A stretch of DNA of 64,000 bases. It comes from Jiangella asiatica. GTDB taxonomy: Bacteria > Actinomycetota > Actinomycetes > Jiangellales > Jiangellaceae. Of this stretch, positions 16,004-24,705 are shown piece after piece. Below the pieces are notes generated by a model. It saw only the letters and a list, made by a program, of their open reading frames with translations, was not told where the DNA came from and searched no databases. The stretch is from positions 120,705 to 184,704 of the forward strand of contig NZ_SMKZ01000005.1 of NCBI RefSeq assembly GCF_004349065.1, given 5' to 3'. Each line of letters opens with the position of its first letter. Position 1 is the first letter of the stretch. The position numbers were made by a program, and so were the translations under genes.

Positions 16004-17398
16004 ATGAACGGTAGAAGCGCACTCGGTCCGACGATGTCCCGGCGGCGCTTCCTCGAGGTGGGCGGGCTGGGCCTGGCCACCGTCGCGGGCGGATCGCTGC
16101 TCAGCGGCTGCGGCGGCGATTCCGGCAGCGCCTCGGGTGACAAGACGCTGACGGTCATCGTGTCGCAGAGCCCCACGGCGCCGGAGGGCCAACAACGCAT
16201 CCTCGACCTCATCACGCAGAAGTTCGAGGACGCCAACCCCGGCGCGACCGTCCGGTTCGACGTCGTTCAGCTCGGCTCCGCGGTGGCCACGGCCATCATG
16301 ACCACAGCCGCCAGCCACGACGGGCCGGACATCTTCGAGGTCGGCCCGCAGCACCTGCCAACTGGGCAGGCAGCAGGCGTATTCGAGCCGATCACCGACG
16401 CCGAGTGGGACGGCCTGGGCGGCCGCGACCGCTACCTGCCGTCCGTCCTGGCGGCGATGGGTCAGTCCGACGACGCGCAGGTTGCCGTCCCCTACTACGC
16501 GTCGACCATGGCGATGTACTACAACACCGCCCACTTCGCCGAGGCCGGCCTCACCGCGCCGCCCACCACGTGGTCAGACTTCATCGCCGTCGCCCAGCAG
16601 CTCTCCGACCCCGCCGCCGAAAAGTACGCCGTCGGCGAGGCGGCCGCGGAACCCACCCACCCCTGGCACGTCATCTGGCTGCTCACCAAACAGCTCGGTG
16701 CCGACCTCATCAGCGCCGACGGCACGACGGCACAGCTGGACGCCGACGAGGTGCTCGAGGCCACCCGGTTCTGGATGGACTGGATCGCCGAGCACCGGAT
16801 CGTCGCCCGGCGCGGCGCCACCCAGACGTCGGCCGAGCAGGTGCAGCAGTTCGTCAACGCCGAGATCTCGATGTTTCCCTGCGGCTTCACCCAAGCGATC
16901 AGCAGCATGCCCGGCACCGCCGTCGCAGACACCTGGGGGCTGGCCGGCAACCCGACCGTCCCGTTCGGCATGTCCGCGCTCCCGGCGGGCCAGCCGGCAG
17001 TGCAGACCTATCTGGGCGGCGCCACCTGGGCGATCTCGAAGCACAGCAAGAACCGCGACCTTGCGCTCGAGCTGACCAAGCTCATGGGCGACCCGGACGT
17101 CCAGCAGCTCACCTGGCAGGAGGTCGGCGGGCTGCCGGTCACCGAAGAGACGTTCGAGGCGCACCCGGAGACCCGCGAGGACCACTGGCAGGTCATCTAC
17201 GACGCCGCCGTCGCGGCTGAGGCCACGCCGTGGTCGCCGTCGTTCGGTCAGGTGTCGCCGCTGATCGCGGAAGCCTTGAAGCCGAGCTTCGCGGAGCTGG
17301 CCGGCTCCGGCGGCTACGACTCCGACGCGCTGCGCACCCAGCTGCAGACTGCGAACGAGAAGCTGGCCGCCGCGCTGGCGACAGAGGCGCGCCAGTGA
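16004..17398 (+). CDS. Sugar ABC transporter substrate-binding lipoprotein, family 1
   Basis: 464 residues. The N terminus combines a Tat-like SRRRFLEVGG motif with a lipobox ending LLSGC, so export may go through Tat with lipid anchoring at Cys. The mature part has the family-1 sugar-binding pattern: ITQKFEDANPG, YYASTMAMYYN, a WMDWIAEH helix and TWAISKHSKN. Family-1 proteins bind mono- or oligosaccharides for import. AGGAG precedes the ATG by eight nt. The permease gene overlaps its stop (GTGA). With the two permeases it forms a CUT1-type importer. No ATPase is encoded nearby, so a shared MsiK-type ATPase elsewhere in the genome is expected, as in other actinomycetes. Confidence 0.95.
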   Translation: MNGRSALGPTMSRRRFLEVGGLGLATVAGGSLLSGCGGDSGSASGDKTLTVIVSQSPTAPEGQQRILDLITQKFEDANPGATVRFDVVQLGSAVATAIMTTAASHDGPDIFEVGPQHLPTGQAAGVFEPITDAEWDGLGGRDRYLPSVLAAMGQSDDAQVAVPYYASTMAMYYNTAHFAEAGLTAPPTTWSDFIAVAQQLSDPAAEKYAVGEAAAEPTHPWHVIWLLTKQLGADLISADGTTAQLDADEVLEATRFWMDWIAEHRIVARRGATQTSAEQVQQFVNAEISMFPCGFTQAISSMPGTAVADTWGLAGNPTVPFGMSALPAGQPAVQTYLGGATWAISKHSKNRDLALELTKLMGDPDVQQLTWQEVGGLPVTEETFEAHPETREDHWQVIYDAAVAAEATPWSPSFGQVSPLIAEALKPSFAELAGSGGYDSDALRTQLQTANEKLAAALATEARQ

Positions 17399-18333
17399 CC
17401 CAGACGGCGGAGCGGGCGCGCACGGCGACACAGCCGCCCCCGCGCCCACGACGCCGGCGGACCGCGCGCCGGGTGCCATACTGGCTGCTCGCGCCGGGCG
17501 TCGCGGTCATGGTGGTGGTCAGCTTCGTCCCACTGGCGCTGGCTGGCCTCATCAGCCTGAGCAACCTCAGCCAGTACACCATCGGCGACGTCGGCTCGGC
17601 CGGCCTGGTGTGGCTGCGCAACTACATTGACGTCCTCGACCCCGGCAGCCCTCTCGAGGTGCTCGGGCCGCTACGTATCAGCGTGGTCTACAGCCTGCTG
17701 TCCACGGCCGTCGCGGTGCCGCTGGGAATCGCCGCGGCGCTGCTGGTCAACCAGCGCTTCGCCGGGCGGACAGTGCTCCGCACGCTGATGCTGCTGCCGT
17801 TCATCCTGCCGCATTTCGTAACAGCGCTGATCTGGCGGCTGATGTTCCAGACCGGCACCGGCGCCGTCGACCAGGTGCTCGGCGCGCTCGGCCTCGGCTC
17901 CGAGCACCTGTGGCTGATCGGGCCCGAGTCATTCGCCGCCCTGACCATCGCCGCTACCTGGAGCGCGTGGCCGTTCGTCTACATCATGGTCCTGGCGGCG
18001 CTGCAGGCGATCCCGCGCGAGCTGTACGACTCCGCCGAGGTCGACGGCGCCGGCCCCTTTCGGTCGTTCCGGTCCATCACACTCCCGTCGATCCGGGCAA
18101 CTCTGGCCCTAGCCATCTGCCTCTCTCTGATCAATCAGTTCAACAGCTTCACGCTGCCGTTCGTGATGTTCGGGCATCCGCCGCCGGAGCAGGCGAACGT
18201 CATCCCGGTTTCCATCTACACGGCAACAGTGACGGCGTCCGACTACGGCCACGGCGCCGCGGTTGCCATCGTCAACCTGGTGATCCTGCTGGTCCCGGTC
18301 GTGTACTACCTGAGGAAGGCGCGCGCCGAATGA
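17395..18333 (+). CDS. Sugar ABC transporter permease (MalF/UgpA type)
   Basis: 312 residues with about six membrane helices after a basic Arg-rich N terminus (RRRRTARR). The cytoplasmic coupling loop carries the EAA-type motif SAEVDGAGPFRSFRSITLP, which contacts the ATPase. Together with the next gene it forms the membrane channel for the family-1 binding protein. The GTG start overlaps the binding-protein stop, and the ATGA stop-start overlap continues to the second permease, so the three genes are translationally coupled. Confidence 0.95.
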   Translation: MTQTAERARTATQPPPRPRRRRTARRVPYWLLAPGVAVMVVVSFVPLALAGLISLSNLSQYTIGDVGSAGLVWLRNYIDVLDPGSPLEVLGPLRISVVYSLLSTAVAVPLGIAAALLVNQRFAGRTVLRTLMLLPFILPHFVTALIWRLMFQTGTGAVDQVLGALGLGSEHLWLIGPESFAALTIAATWSAWPFVYIMVLAALQAIPRELYDSAEVDGAGPFRSFRSITLPSIRATLALAICLSLINQFNSFTLPFVMFGHPPPEQANVIPVSIYTATVTASDYGHGAAVAIVNLVILLVPVVYYLRKARAE

Positions 18334-19202
18334 GCACCCTCGCCGCCACCCGACCGCGGCGACGCGGGGCGCCGCACTGGCTGCTCTACCCGCTGGCCGT
18401 CGCGTTCGCCGCGCTGGTGCTGCTGCCGGTCGGCTACCTGGTCCTGGTGTCCCTGCAACCGCGTGACGTCGCTGGCACCACGCTCGCGCCGGACGGCCTC
18501 TCGCTCCGGGCCTTCGCCGAGGTCTGGCAGGTGGTCGACCTCGCCGGATTCCTGCGCAACAGCCTCGTCGTGTCGGCGGCGACGGCCGTGGCGTCTTCGG
18601 TCATCGGGTTGGCGACGGCGTACGTGCTGGCCCGATTCCGGTTCCGCGGCCGCGAACTGTTCCGCACGTCGCTCCTGGCCGCCTACACCACCCCCGGCAT
18701 CGTCGTGATGATCCCGCTGTACGTGGTCTACGTCCAGATCCAGAACCTGTTCTCGGTGCAGATCATCGGCTCATTGCCTCTCCTGGTCGTCACCTACCTG
18801 TCGTTCAGCCTGCCCTACTCGATCTGGATGCTCACCGGCTACCTAGCGGCCCTGCCCGAGAGCATCGAGGAGGCCGCCATCATCGACGGCGCCGGCCGGA
18901 TCCGGATGCTCGCCTCAGTGGTACTGCCGCTCGCACTGCCCGCCGTCGTCGTCACCGCCGTGTTCTCGTTCGTGCTGGCCTGGAACGACGTGCTGTTCGC
19001 CAGCGTCCTGACGTCCAACGACACCCGCACCGTCGGCGTCGGCATGCAGATCTTCGTCACGACGGCCGCCGAGGGCGGACTGCCACAGTGGAACAACCTC
19101 ATGGCCGCCGGCCTCGTCACGGCCCTTCCCGCCGTCGTGCTGTTCATCGTCATCCAGCGCTACCTGATCAGTGGCCTGACCGCCGGCTCCGTCAAGGGCT
19201 GA
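18330..19202 (+). CDS. Sugar ABC transporter permease (MalG/UgpE type)
   Basis: 290 residues and about six membrane helices, with the EAA loop EEAAIIDGAGRIRMLASVVLP. The periplasmic segment before the second helix and the C-terminal LISGLTAGSVKG ending are standard for MalG-type subunits. It pairs with the MalF-type permease upstream. It ends 28 bp before the ADP-ribosylglycohydrolase-family gene, so that enzyme is very likely co-transcribed with the transporter. Confidence 0.95.
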   Translation: MSTLAATRPRRRGAPHWLLYPLAVAFAALVLLPVGYLVLVSLQPRDVAGTTLAPDGLSLRAFAEVWQVVDLAGFLRNSLVVSAATAVASSVIGLATAYVLARFRFRGRELFRTSLLAAYTTPGIVVMIPLYVVYVQIQNLFSVQIIGSLPLLVVTYLSFSLPYSIWMLTGYLAALPESIEEAAIIDGAGRIRMLASVVLPLALPAVVVTAVFSFVLAWNDVLFASVLTSNDTRTVGVGMQIFVTTAAEGGLPQWNNLMAAGLVTALPAVVLFIVIQRYLISGLTAGSVKG

Positions 19203-19230
19203 CCCCGCTGTCCCCGACCCAGGAGAATCC

Positions 19231-20745
19231 ATGCCCGACCGCCCCACCGTCACCCGGTACCGCGACCGCGTCCTGGCCTGCTGGCTCGGCAAGGCCATCG
19301 GCGGCGCGCTGGGGCAGTCGTTCGAGGGCCTCCACGGCCCCATCGAGGTCGACTACTACTACCCCAAACCCGACGGCATGGTTCCGAACGACGACCTCGA
19401 CGTCCAGGTCGCCTACGCCGCGGCGCTCAGCGCACAGGACGTCCCGCGACTGGACCGGCACCTCGTCGCCGAGGTGTGGCGCCGGCACCTGCGCTTTCCA
19501 TGGAACGAGTACGGCATCGCCAAACGCAACCTCGCCGAAGGCCTCGCGCCGCCATACACCGGCTCGGTCGACAACTTCTTCTCCTGCGGCGAAGGGGCCG
19601 TCATCCGCACCGAACTGTGGGCCTGCATCGCGCCCGGCGAACCGGAGCGGGCGGCCGCCTACGCCTACGAGGACGCCTGCTTCGACCACGCCGGCGACGG
19701 CATCTGGGCGGCGGTGTTCATGGCAGCGCTACAGTCCCAGGCGTTCGTCGACGCCGACCCGGACCGGCTGCTCGAGAAGGCGTGTTCACTGCTGCCGGTG
19801 AGCAGCCGGATCCGCCAGGTCGTGCACGACACCCGGGTCTGGGTGGCCGAGGGACACGACTGGCGGCATGTGATGCGCCTCATCATCGACAAGTACGACA
19901 CCGGCGACTTCACCGACACCCGCATGAACACCGGCTTCGTCGTCCTCGGCTGGCTCGCGTCGGATGGCGACTTCGAGAAGGCCATCCTGGTGACCAACGG
20001 CTGCGGCGCCGACACCGACAGCACGACCGCGTCCCTGGGCGCGCTGATGGCCATCGCCGACCCGGACACACTGCCCGAGCGCTGGCTGGCACCGATAGGG
20101 CGCGACCTGATCCTGCACGCCGACGTCGTCGGCCTCGAGCCTCCGGACACCATCGACGCGTTCACCGACCAGGTCACCGAGCTGCGGTCCACGCTCGACG
20201 GTGTATGGCCCGAGGCCCGCGAGGCCCCTGCTCCGAATCCTGCCCGATATGCGATCCCGGTCACGGTCGGCTGGACCTCGCCGTACGGCACGGTGTGGGG
20301 ACAGCGAGATCTCTCGGGGCTGCGGCCCGAGGGCTCCGACGAACCATCGATGCCGGCCGGTTCCCGCAACCTCACCGTGCCAGGCACCTGGGTGCGCTGG
20401 CCCCGCGACGAGTTCGACGACCTCATCATGGTAATCCGGTACACGCTGCACCTCGACCGGCCGGTCGACGGCAAGCTCATGATCAACTGTTCCGAGCACC
20501 TGCGTGTCTGGCTCGACGGCGACTACGCGTTCGGCAGCCAGCCATCGCAGGTGATGCCCACCCAGCACCGCCCGCCCGCCGGCCAGAGCATCGACGTGTC
20601 GCTCACCGCCGGTGTCCACACCCTCCTCGCAACGATCGGCAAACCACCGCCCAACCGCGCGCAGGCCGAATGGATCGTGGCACTTGCCGAGGCACCCGGC
20701 TACGAATGGATACCGCATGCTTTCCGACCCGTACCCACTCCGTGA
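19231..20745 (+). CDS. ADP-ribosylglycohydrolase-family protein with C-terminal beta domain
   Basis: 504 residues. The N-terminal two-thirds match the ADP-ribosyl-glycohydrolase (DraG-like) fold: RVLACWLGKAIGGALGQ at the start, PNDDLDVQVAY supplying acidic metal ligands, and GCGADTDSTTASLGAL containing the second Asp-Thr-Asp metal motif. Residues about 350-504 form an added beta-rich domain (VRYTLHLD-like strands, HLRVWLDGDYAF, SIDVSLTAGVHTLLATIG) resembling carbohydrate-binding or PA14-like modules. DraG relatives remove ADP-ribose from proteins, but members inside sugar operons may act on ribosides or other glycosides. The ATG follows AGGAGAATCC. No signal peptide, so cytoplasmic. Confidence 0.88.
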   Translation: MPDRPTVTRYRDRVLACWLGKAIGGALGQSFEGLHGPIEVDYYYPKPDGMVPNDDLDVQVAYAAALSAQDVPRLDRHLVAEVWRRHLRFPWNEYGIAKRNLAEGLAPPYTGSVDNFFSCGEGAVIRTELWACIAPGEPERAAAYAYEDACFDHAGDGIWAAVFMAALQSQAFVDADPDRLLEKACSLLPVSSRIRQVVHDTRVWVAEGHDWRHVMRLIIDKYDTGDFTDTRMNTGFVVLGWLASDGDFEKAILVTNGCGADTDSTTASLGALMAIADPDTLPERWLAPIGRDLILHADVVGLEPPDTIDAFTDQVTELRSTLDGVWPEAREAPAPNPARYAIPVTVGWTSPYGTVWGQRDLSGLRPEGSDEPSMPAGSRNLTVPGTWVRWPRDEFDDLIMVIRYTLHLDRPVDGKLMINCSEHLRVWLDGDYAFGSQPSQVMPTQHRPPAGQSIDVSLTAGVHTLLATIGKPPPNRAQAEWIVALAEAPGYEWIPHAFRPVPTP

Positions 20746-20877
20746 ACAGCGGCCTGCGGGTCAGGTCCCGTCCCCGCACCTGGGCAATCGCGTCCGAGAC
20801 GTCTGAGGCTCGTAGGCTGCGACAGTCACGGGGGTGAGTGATGGTACGCACCTCTGCCACGTCACGAGGCCGAGCAT

Positions 20878-20893
20878 GGCTGCCGCGGCAGCC
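20878..20893. terminator. Palindrome between convergent genes
   Basis: GGCTGCCGCGGCAGCC is a perfect 16-bp palindrome in the 205-bp gap between the plus-strand sugar operon and the minus-strand permease gene. It could serve both convergent units as a simple hairpin, but no T-tract follows on either side. The rest of the gap contains nothing I can identify. Confidence 0.3.
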
Positions 20894-20950
20894 GCGGTAG
20901 GACCGGCGCGGTCCACCCGGAGCGTGGTGGGCGCTCGCGCGCCGGTGTCG

Positions 20951-22282
20951 TCACGACAGCTCGCCCGTGGCCGTGCTGTCGCCGCGGCGACGCCGCAGGC
21001 GCAGCAGCCGGTAGATCAGCCCGGCGGCGAACACCCCGATCCCGGTGAGTACGGCCTCGACGGGCAGCGTAGCAATGAGGGTGAGGCACCCGATGGCACC
21101 GACGATCTGGAGTCCGCGGGGAAATCGCCGCTGGCCAGGCGGTTGGGTGAACGCGGACAGGTTCGCGATGAGGTAGTAGATCAGCACGCCGAACGAGGAG
21201 AACCCGATCGCGCCGCGCAGGTCAACGGCCAGCACCAGGACGCAGACCGCGAGGGCGAGGGCGATCTCGGCGTGATGCGGTACCTGGAACCGCGGATGCA
21301 CCCTGGCCAGCCAGCCGGGCAGATCGCGCTCCCGAGCCATCGCCAGACTCGTCCGGCCCACCCCGGCGATCAACGCCAGCAACGCACCGAGCGCCGCCGC
21401 GGCCGCGCCGACCCGTACCAGCGGTCCCGCCCAGTCCCATCCGTCCGCGCGCACGGCCTCGGCCAGCGGCGCGATGGTGCCGGCCAGTCCATCCGGCCCG
21501 AGAACCAGGAGCGTGCTGCCGCCGACCAGGGCGTACACGAGGACCGTGATGGTCAGCGCGGTGACGATGGCTCGCGGGATGGTCCGCTGCGGATCGCGGA
21601 CCTCCTCGCCCATGGTGGCGATGCGGGCGTACCCGGCGAAGGCGAAGAACAGCAGCCCCGCCGACTGCAGGATGCCGTACCAGCCCCCCTCCCGGTCGAC
21701 CCAGCCGTCCAGGTTGCCGGCCTGGGCCGACCCGCCCGTGAGGTTGGCGGCCACGACGACGGCCAGCGCGGCCAGAACGATGACGATGAGGATGCGAGCC
21801 AGCCGCGCGGTGCGCGTGACACCGCGGTAGTTCACCGCGGCCAGTCCGGCCACCGCGGCGACCGCGACGGGTTTGCGCCACGCCTCGTCGGGCACGGCAT
21901 ACGCGGCGAACGTGATGGCCATCGCCGCGCACGATGCCGTCTTGCCGACCACGAATCCCCACCCGGCGACGAACCCCGACCACTCCCCGAGACGCTCCCG
22001 GCCGTAGACATACGTGCCGCCCGACATCGGATACTGCGCCGCCAGTTGAGCCGACGACGTGGCGTTGCAGTACGCCACGGCGGCTGCCACGGCGAGCCCC
22101 ACCAACAGGCCGGCCCCGGCCGCCTCCGCCGCCGGCGCGAACGCGGCGAACACGCCGGCACCGATCATCGACCCCAGGCCGATCACGACCGCGTCGAACG
22201 TGCCCAGCCGCCGCGCCAGCCGCGACCGATCCGACCCACCGCCACGCGCCTCCGCTGGCTCGAGCACACCCGCCCCGTTCAC
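20951..22282 (-). CDS. APC-superfamily amino acid permease
   Basis: 443 residues with about 12 membrane helices. The first helix contains GLGSMIGAGVFAAFAPAAEAAG, a strong APC-family signature; QYPMSGGTYVYGRERLG and FFAFAGYARIATMGEEVRDP are the expected helix-3 and helix-6/7 motifs. It should import or exchange an amino acid or amine using ion gradients. I place the start at GTG 22282 because the 27 codons up to an in-frame ATG at 22363 have much lower third-position GC and overlap the promoter. It is divergent from a PadR regulator and shares 138 bp with it, so PadR control is probable. It is convergent with the sugar operon. Confidence 0.9.
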   Translation of the reverse strand: MNGAGVLEPAEARGGGSDRSRLARRLGTFDAVVIGLGSMIGAGVFAAFAPAAEAAGAGLLVGLAVAAAVAYCNATSSAQLAAQYPMSGGTYVYGRERLGEWSGFVAGWGFVVGKTASCAAMAITFAAYAVPDEAWRKPVAVAAVAGLAAVNYRGVTRTARLARILIVIVLAALAVVVAANLTGGSAQAGNLDGWVDREGGWYGILQSAGLLFFAFAGYARIATMGEEVRDPQRTIPRAIVTALTITVLVYALVGGSTLLVLGPDGLAGTIAPLAEAVRADGWDWAGPLVRVGAAAAALGALLALIAGVGRTSLAMARERDLPGWLARVHPRFQVPHHAEIALALAVCVLVLAVDLRGAIGFSSFGVLIYYLIANLSAFTQPPGQRRFPRGLQIVGAIGCLTLIATLPVEAVLTGIGVFAAGLIYRLLRLRRRRGDSTATGELS

Positions 22283-22289
22283 TCGGCTG

Positions 22290-22379
22290 CCGATATCGAC
22301 ATCCGATACTATCCGTCGGCCGAGCACATCGCGGCCAGGCGCTGGCGCCGATCCGCGTAGCATCGGTACCCGATATCGG
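22290..22379. promoter_or_regulatory. Paired CCGATATCG operators between APC permease and PadR genes
   Basis: CCGATATCGA at 22290-22299 and the palindrome CCGATATCGG at 22370-22379 lie 80 bp apart in the divergent promoter. A minus-strand TAGTAT (-10-like) at 22306-22311 fits transcription of the permease with a short leader, and the first motif would then cover its start site. The second copy lies about 40 bp before the padR start. Autoregulation plus control of the permease is the simplest model. Confidence 0.5.
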
Positions 22380-22420
22380 TCTCGTCACTGTTCCCGGCGG
22401 GGGGCGGAGGGTGCTTGCGG

Positions 22421-22729
22421 ATGCGGGAGTTCCAGCGGGGCGCGGTGCGTGTGCACATCCTGCATCACGCCGCCGAGCATGAGATCCACGGTGCCTGGAT
22501 GGCGAAAGAGCTGGAGAGCCACGGCTACAAGATCAGCCCTGGAACCCTGTACCCCACGTTGCACCGGCTGGAGGCCGACGGACTGCTCATCTCCGAGCCT
22601 CGCGTCGTGTACGGCAGGGTTCGGCGCGTGTACCGGGCCACCGACGCCGGCCGGGCGGCCCTGGCCGAGGACCGCAAGGCCCTGCTGGAGCTGGCGCAGG
22701 AAGTGCTCGGTCACGGAGATGACCGATAG
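22421..22729 (+). CDS. PadR-family transcriptional regulator
   Basis: 102 residues, the usual size of a minimal PadR protein. The winged helix carries the family pattern EIHGAWMAKELESHGYKISPGTLYPTL with the LEADGLL wing and the YRATDAGRAAL strand-turn, plus a C-terminal dimerisation helix. PadR proteins repress transporters or phenolic-acid genes and respond to small ligands. ATG 22421 has GGAGGG nine nt upstream; a TTG at 22415 is the alternative. The divergent APC permease gene is its probable target. Confidence 0.93.
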   Translation: MREFQRGAVRVHILHHAAEHEIHGAWMAKELESHGYKISPGTLYPTLHRLEADGLLISEPRVVYGRVRRVYRATDAGRAALAEDRKALLELAQEVLGHGDDR

Positions 22730-23008
22730 TCACGACACGGCACGGTCGACGTGCTGGTCCGGATGGTTGCAGTGCCCGACCAGGACGACGTCCCACACCC
22801 CGTCCTGGATTCGGCGTCGTCTCGTGGTCTCGTCGCTTCGAACGCCACAACCGCACCGTGGTCGCTGCTTCGATCTGCCCGGCTGCACGCGCGGCCGGAC
22901 CGCCGGCCCGCTCCAAGCTCCGATCACCCGGCTGGCGCGGCCCGCGCCCACCAGGCCCCATCCCGCTGCTGCGGGTCATCGCCCGCCGCCCGGTGGCAGG
23001 ATCGTGAC

Positions 23009-23695
23009 ATGGCGACCCGTCCGCTTGTCATCGCATTCGACGTCATCGAGACACTGTTCCCGCTCGAGCCGATCCGCCAACGACTGATCGACGCCGGACA
23101 GCCCGGCCACGTCCTCGACCTGTGGTTCGCCCGCCTGCTGCGCGACGGATTCGCCCTCACTGCGACGGGCAGCTACCGCCCGTTCGGCGACATCGCCGCC
23201 AGCGCGCTGCGCTCGACCACCGGCTCCGCGCTGGACGACGACGCGATCCGGAACGTCATCGCCGGATTCGCCCAGCTGGACCCGCACCCCGACGTGCGCC
23301 CCGCCGTCCGGCTCGCCCGCGACGAAGGCCTCCGCCTGGTGACCCTCACCAACGGGTCGGCACAGAACACTGCGGGACTGCTCCAGCGCGCGGGCATCGG
23401 CGCCGATATCGAGCAGGTGCTCTCCGTCGACGACGTGCGCCGATGGAAGCCCGCCGAACCGGTCTACCGCCACGCCGCCGACCGCACCCAGGTGCCACCC
23501 CAGCGGGTGTCCCTGGTGGCCGCGCACGCCTGGGACACCCACGGCGCCCACCACGCCGGACTCACCACCGGATGGGTCGCACGCCTGGAGGACCAGGTCC
23601 CGGACATCTTCGCCGCCCCGGATGTCACCGGCCGCGACCTCGTCGAAGTCGTCCAGGGACTGCTTGCCCTCCCGGCGACCTGGCACGACGGGTGA
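23009..23695 (+). CDS. HAD-superfamily hydrolase (haloacid dehalogenase type II-like)
   Basis: 228 residues with the HAD motifs in order: motif I FDVIETLF with the nucleophilic Asp10, motif II TLTNGS, motif III Lys in RRWKPAEPVY, and the acidic or His-rich motif IV region AHAWDTHGAHHAG. The FDVxETLF form, rather than DxDGT, and the length point to the 2-haloacid dehalogenase branch. Many such proteins are phosphatases or of unknown specificity. It stands alone; the 279 bp upstream shows no gene. The ATG is chosen because it begins directly before the first beta-strand. Confidence 0.9.
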   Translation: MATRPLVIAFDVIETLFPLEPIRQRLIDAGQPGHVLDLWFARLLRDGFALTATGSYRPFGDIAASALRSTTGSALDDDAIRNVIAGFAQLDPHPDVRPAVRLARDEGLRLVTLTNGSAQNTAGLLQRAGIGADIEQVLSVDDVRRWKPAEPVYRHAADRTQVPPQRVSLVAAHAWDTHGAHHAGLTTGWVARLEDQVPDIFAAPDVTGRDLVEVVQGLLALPATWHDG

Positions 23696-23757
23696 GCTCA
23701 GGCGAGCACCGCGCAGCCGATCGTCCAGGCTCTGCCGGTGCGGGCACCCGGACCACG

Positions 23758-24156
23758 TCAGATCTTGATCACCTCGAGATCGGGCATGGCGTCGTAGTCG
23801 GAGTCCTGCGTGACCACCGGGACGCCGCGGGCGATGGCAGTGGCGGCGATCCAGGTGTCATTGATCGGCGCCTTCCGACCTGCGGCACGCAGCCGCGAGA
23901 CGAGCAAGGCCCACGCCTCGGAGGTGGCCTCGTCCACCGGCAGTGGCTCGAAGCGCTGGACGAGCTGATAGGTCGACAGCCGACGTGCGACAGCTTCCGG
24001 GTCGCGGGCCTGAAGAACGCCGAGGCGGAGTTCCCCGACCGTCACGGCGGAGACCGCCCACTCGTGATCGTCGAACCGGCTCACGTCGAATCGGGTTGTT
24101 TCGACCCCGATGAACACCGAAGTGTCGGCCAGCGCGCGGCGGCGCGTTCTCACCAT
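23758..24156 (-). CDS. PIN-domain toxin of a type II toxin-antitoxin system (VapC-like)
   Basis: 132 residues with the acidic residues of a PIN ribonuclease: Asp in LADTSVF, Glu in GELRLG, Asp in INDTWIAA and Asp in TQDSDYD. VapC toxins cleave tRNA or rRNA in the cytoplasm and are held inactive by the antitoxin. The start overlaps the end of the antitoxin gene by 7 bp, the usual arrangement for coupled synthesis of the pair. Length and catalytic residues are normal, so it looks intact. Confidence 0.93.
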   Translation of the reverse strand: MVRTRRRALADTSVFIGVETTRFDVSRFDDHEWAVSAVTVGELRLGVLQARDPEAVARRLSTYQLVQRFEPLPVDEATSEAWALLVSRLRAAGRKAPINDTWIAATAIARGVPVVTQDSDYDAMPDLEVIKI

Positions 24157-24404
24157 GGCAGGTCGTCCGTGGTGTCGGTCAGGCTTTCACGGAGCTCGTC
24201 CGCCAACCCGGTGGTGTCTGGCCCGAGCCGGACAAGATCGGATGCGAGCTCGGCGACTGGCAGCCACTCGTGCCGCCGTCGCATCGGGATGATCCGAGCC
24301 ACGGGGCGGTTGTCCTTGAGCACGTCGATCTCTTCGCCGGCCTCGACCCGGCGAAGAACCTCAGCGGTGTGGTTGCGCAGCTCACGCGCCGGAATGGTGC
24401 CCAT
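24150..24404 (-). CDS. Type II antitoxin, Phd/YefM family
   Basis: 84 residues. The N-terminal MGTIPARELRNHTAEVLRRV and the VLKDNRPVARIIP strand are typical of the Phd/YefM DNA-binding fold. The C-terminal tail (LRESLTDTTDDLPW) is the usual segment that wraps the PIN toxin. The upstream sequence has several CTAC/GTAG inverted repeats (within about 24405-24440), including GTAG-N8-CTAC, and a TAGTAT -10-like element, which fits autorepression by the complex. A start 10 codons upstream is possible but would run through these repeats. Confidence 0.9.
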   Translation of the reverse strand: MGTIPARELRNHTAEVLRRVEAGEEIDVLKDNRPVARIIPMRRRHEWLPVAELASDLVRLGPDTTGLADELRESLTDTTDDLPW

Positions 24405-24561
24405 GGCTACAACCGTAGTCTCGATACTACGCATGTAGCAAGCGTCGGCCTCCACCGATGGCCACGCCGAATGCGGGCAGCGCGGTTCAGGCGCACAACT
24501 CGACTTCGGCCTGCGAAGGAAAGACGGGCCGCTCCCCCTCGGACACGCCCACGTAGCCTCA

Positions 24562-24599
24562 CCCCTGGCACCAGCTCCGCTCGGAGCTGGTGCCAGGGG
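24562..24599. terminator. Strong hairpin (17-bp stem)
   Basis: A perfect 17-bp stem (24562-24578 pairing with 24583-24599) with a GCTC tetraloop. Flanking CCTCACC (24557-24563) and GGTGAGG (24604-24610) could pair alternatively. It lies in the 301-bp gene-free interval between the MMPL gene end and the antitoxin promoter, and may insulate them. Confidence 0.5.
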
Positions 24600-24651
24600 C
24601 GTAGGTGAGGTACAGGCTCGGCACCTGCGTTGGCCCACCCCGATGAGACAC

Positions 24652-24704
24652 CAGACCGCGGGTCGACGTGGTGTACCCGCGGTCTGCGTACCAGACCTTC
24701 TGGT
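24652..24704 (-). terminator. Two hairpins at the 3' end of the MMPL gene
   Basis: ACCAGA-CCT-TCTGGT (24690-24704) begins 1 bp after the MMPL stop codon on the minus strand. A 12-bp perfect stem, CAGACCGCGGGT (24652-24663) with ACCCGCGGTCTG (24675-24686), follows. The pair probably terminates MMPL transcription. Confidence 0.5.
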
Positions 24705-24705
24705 C

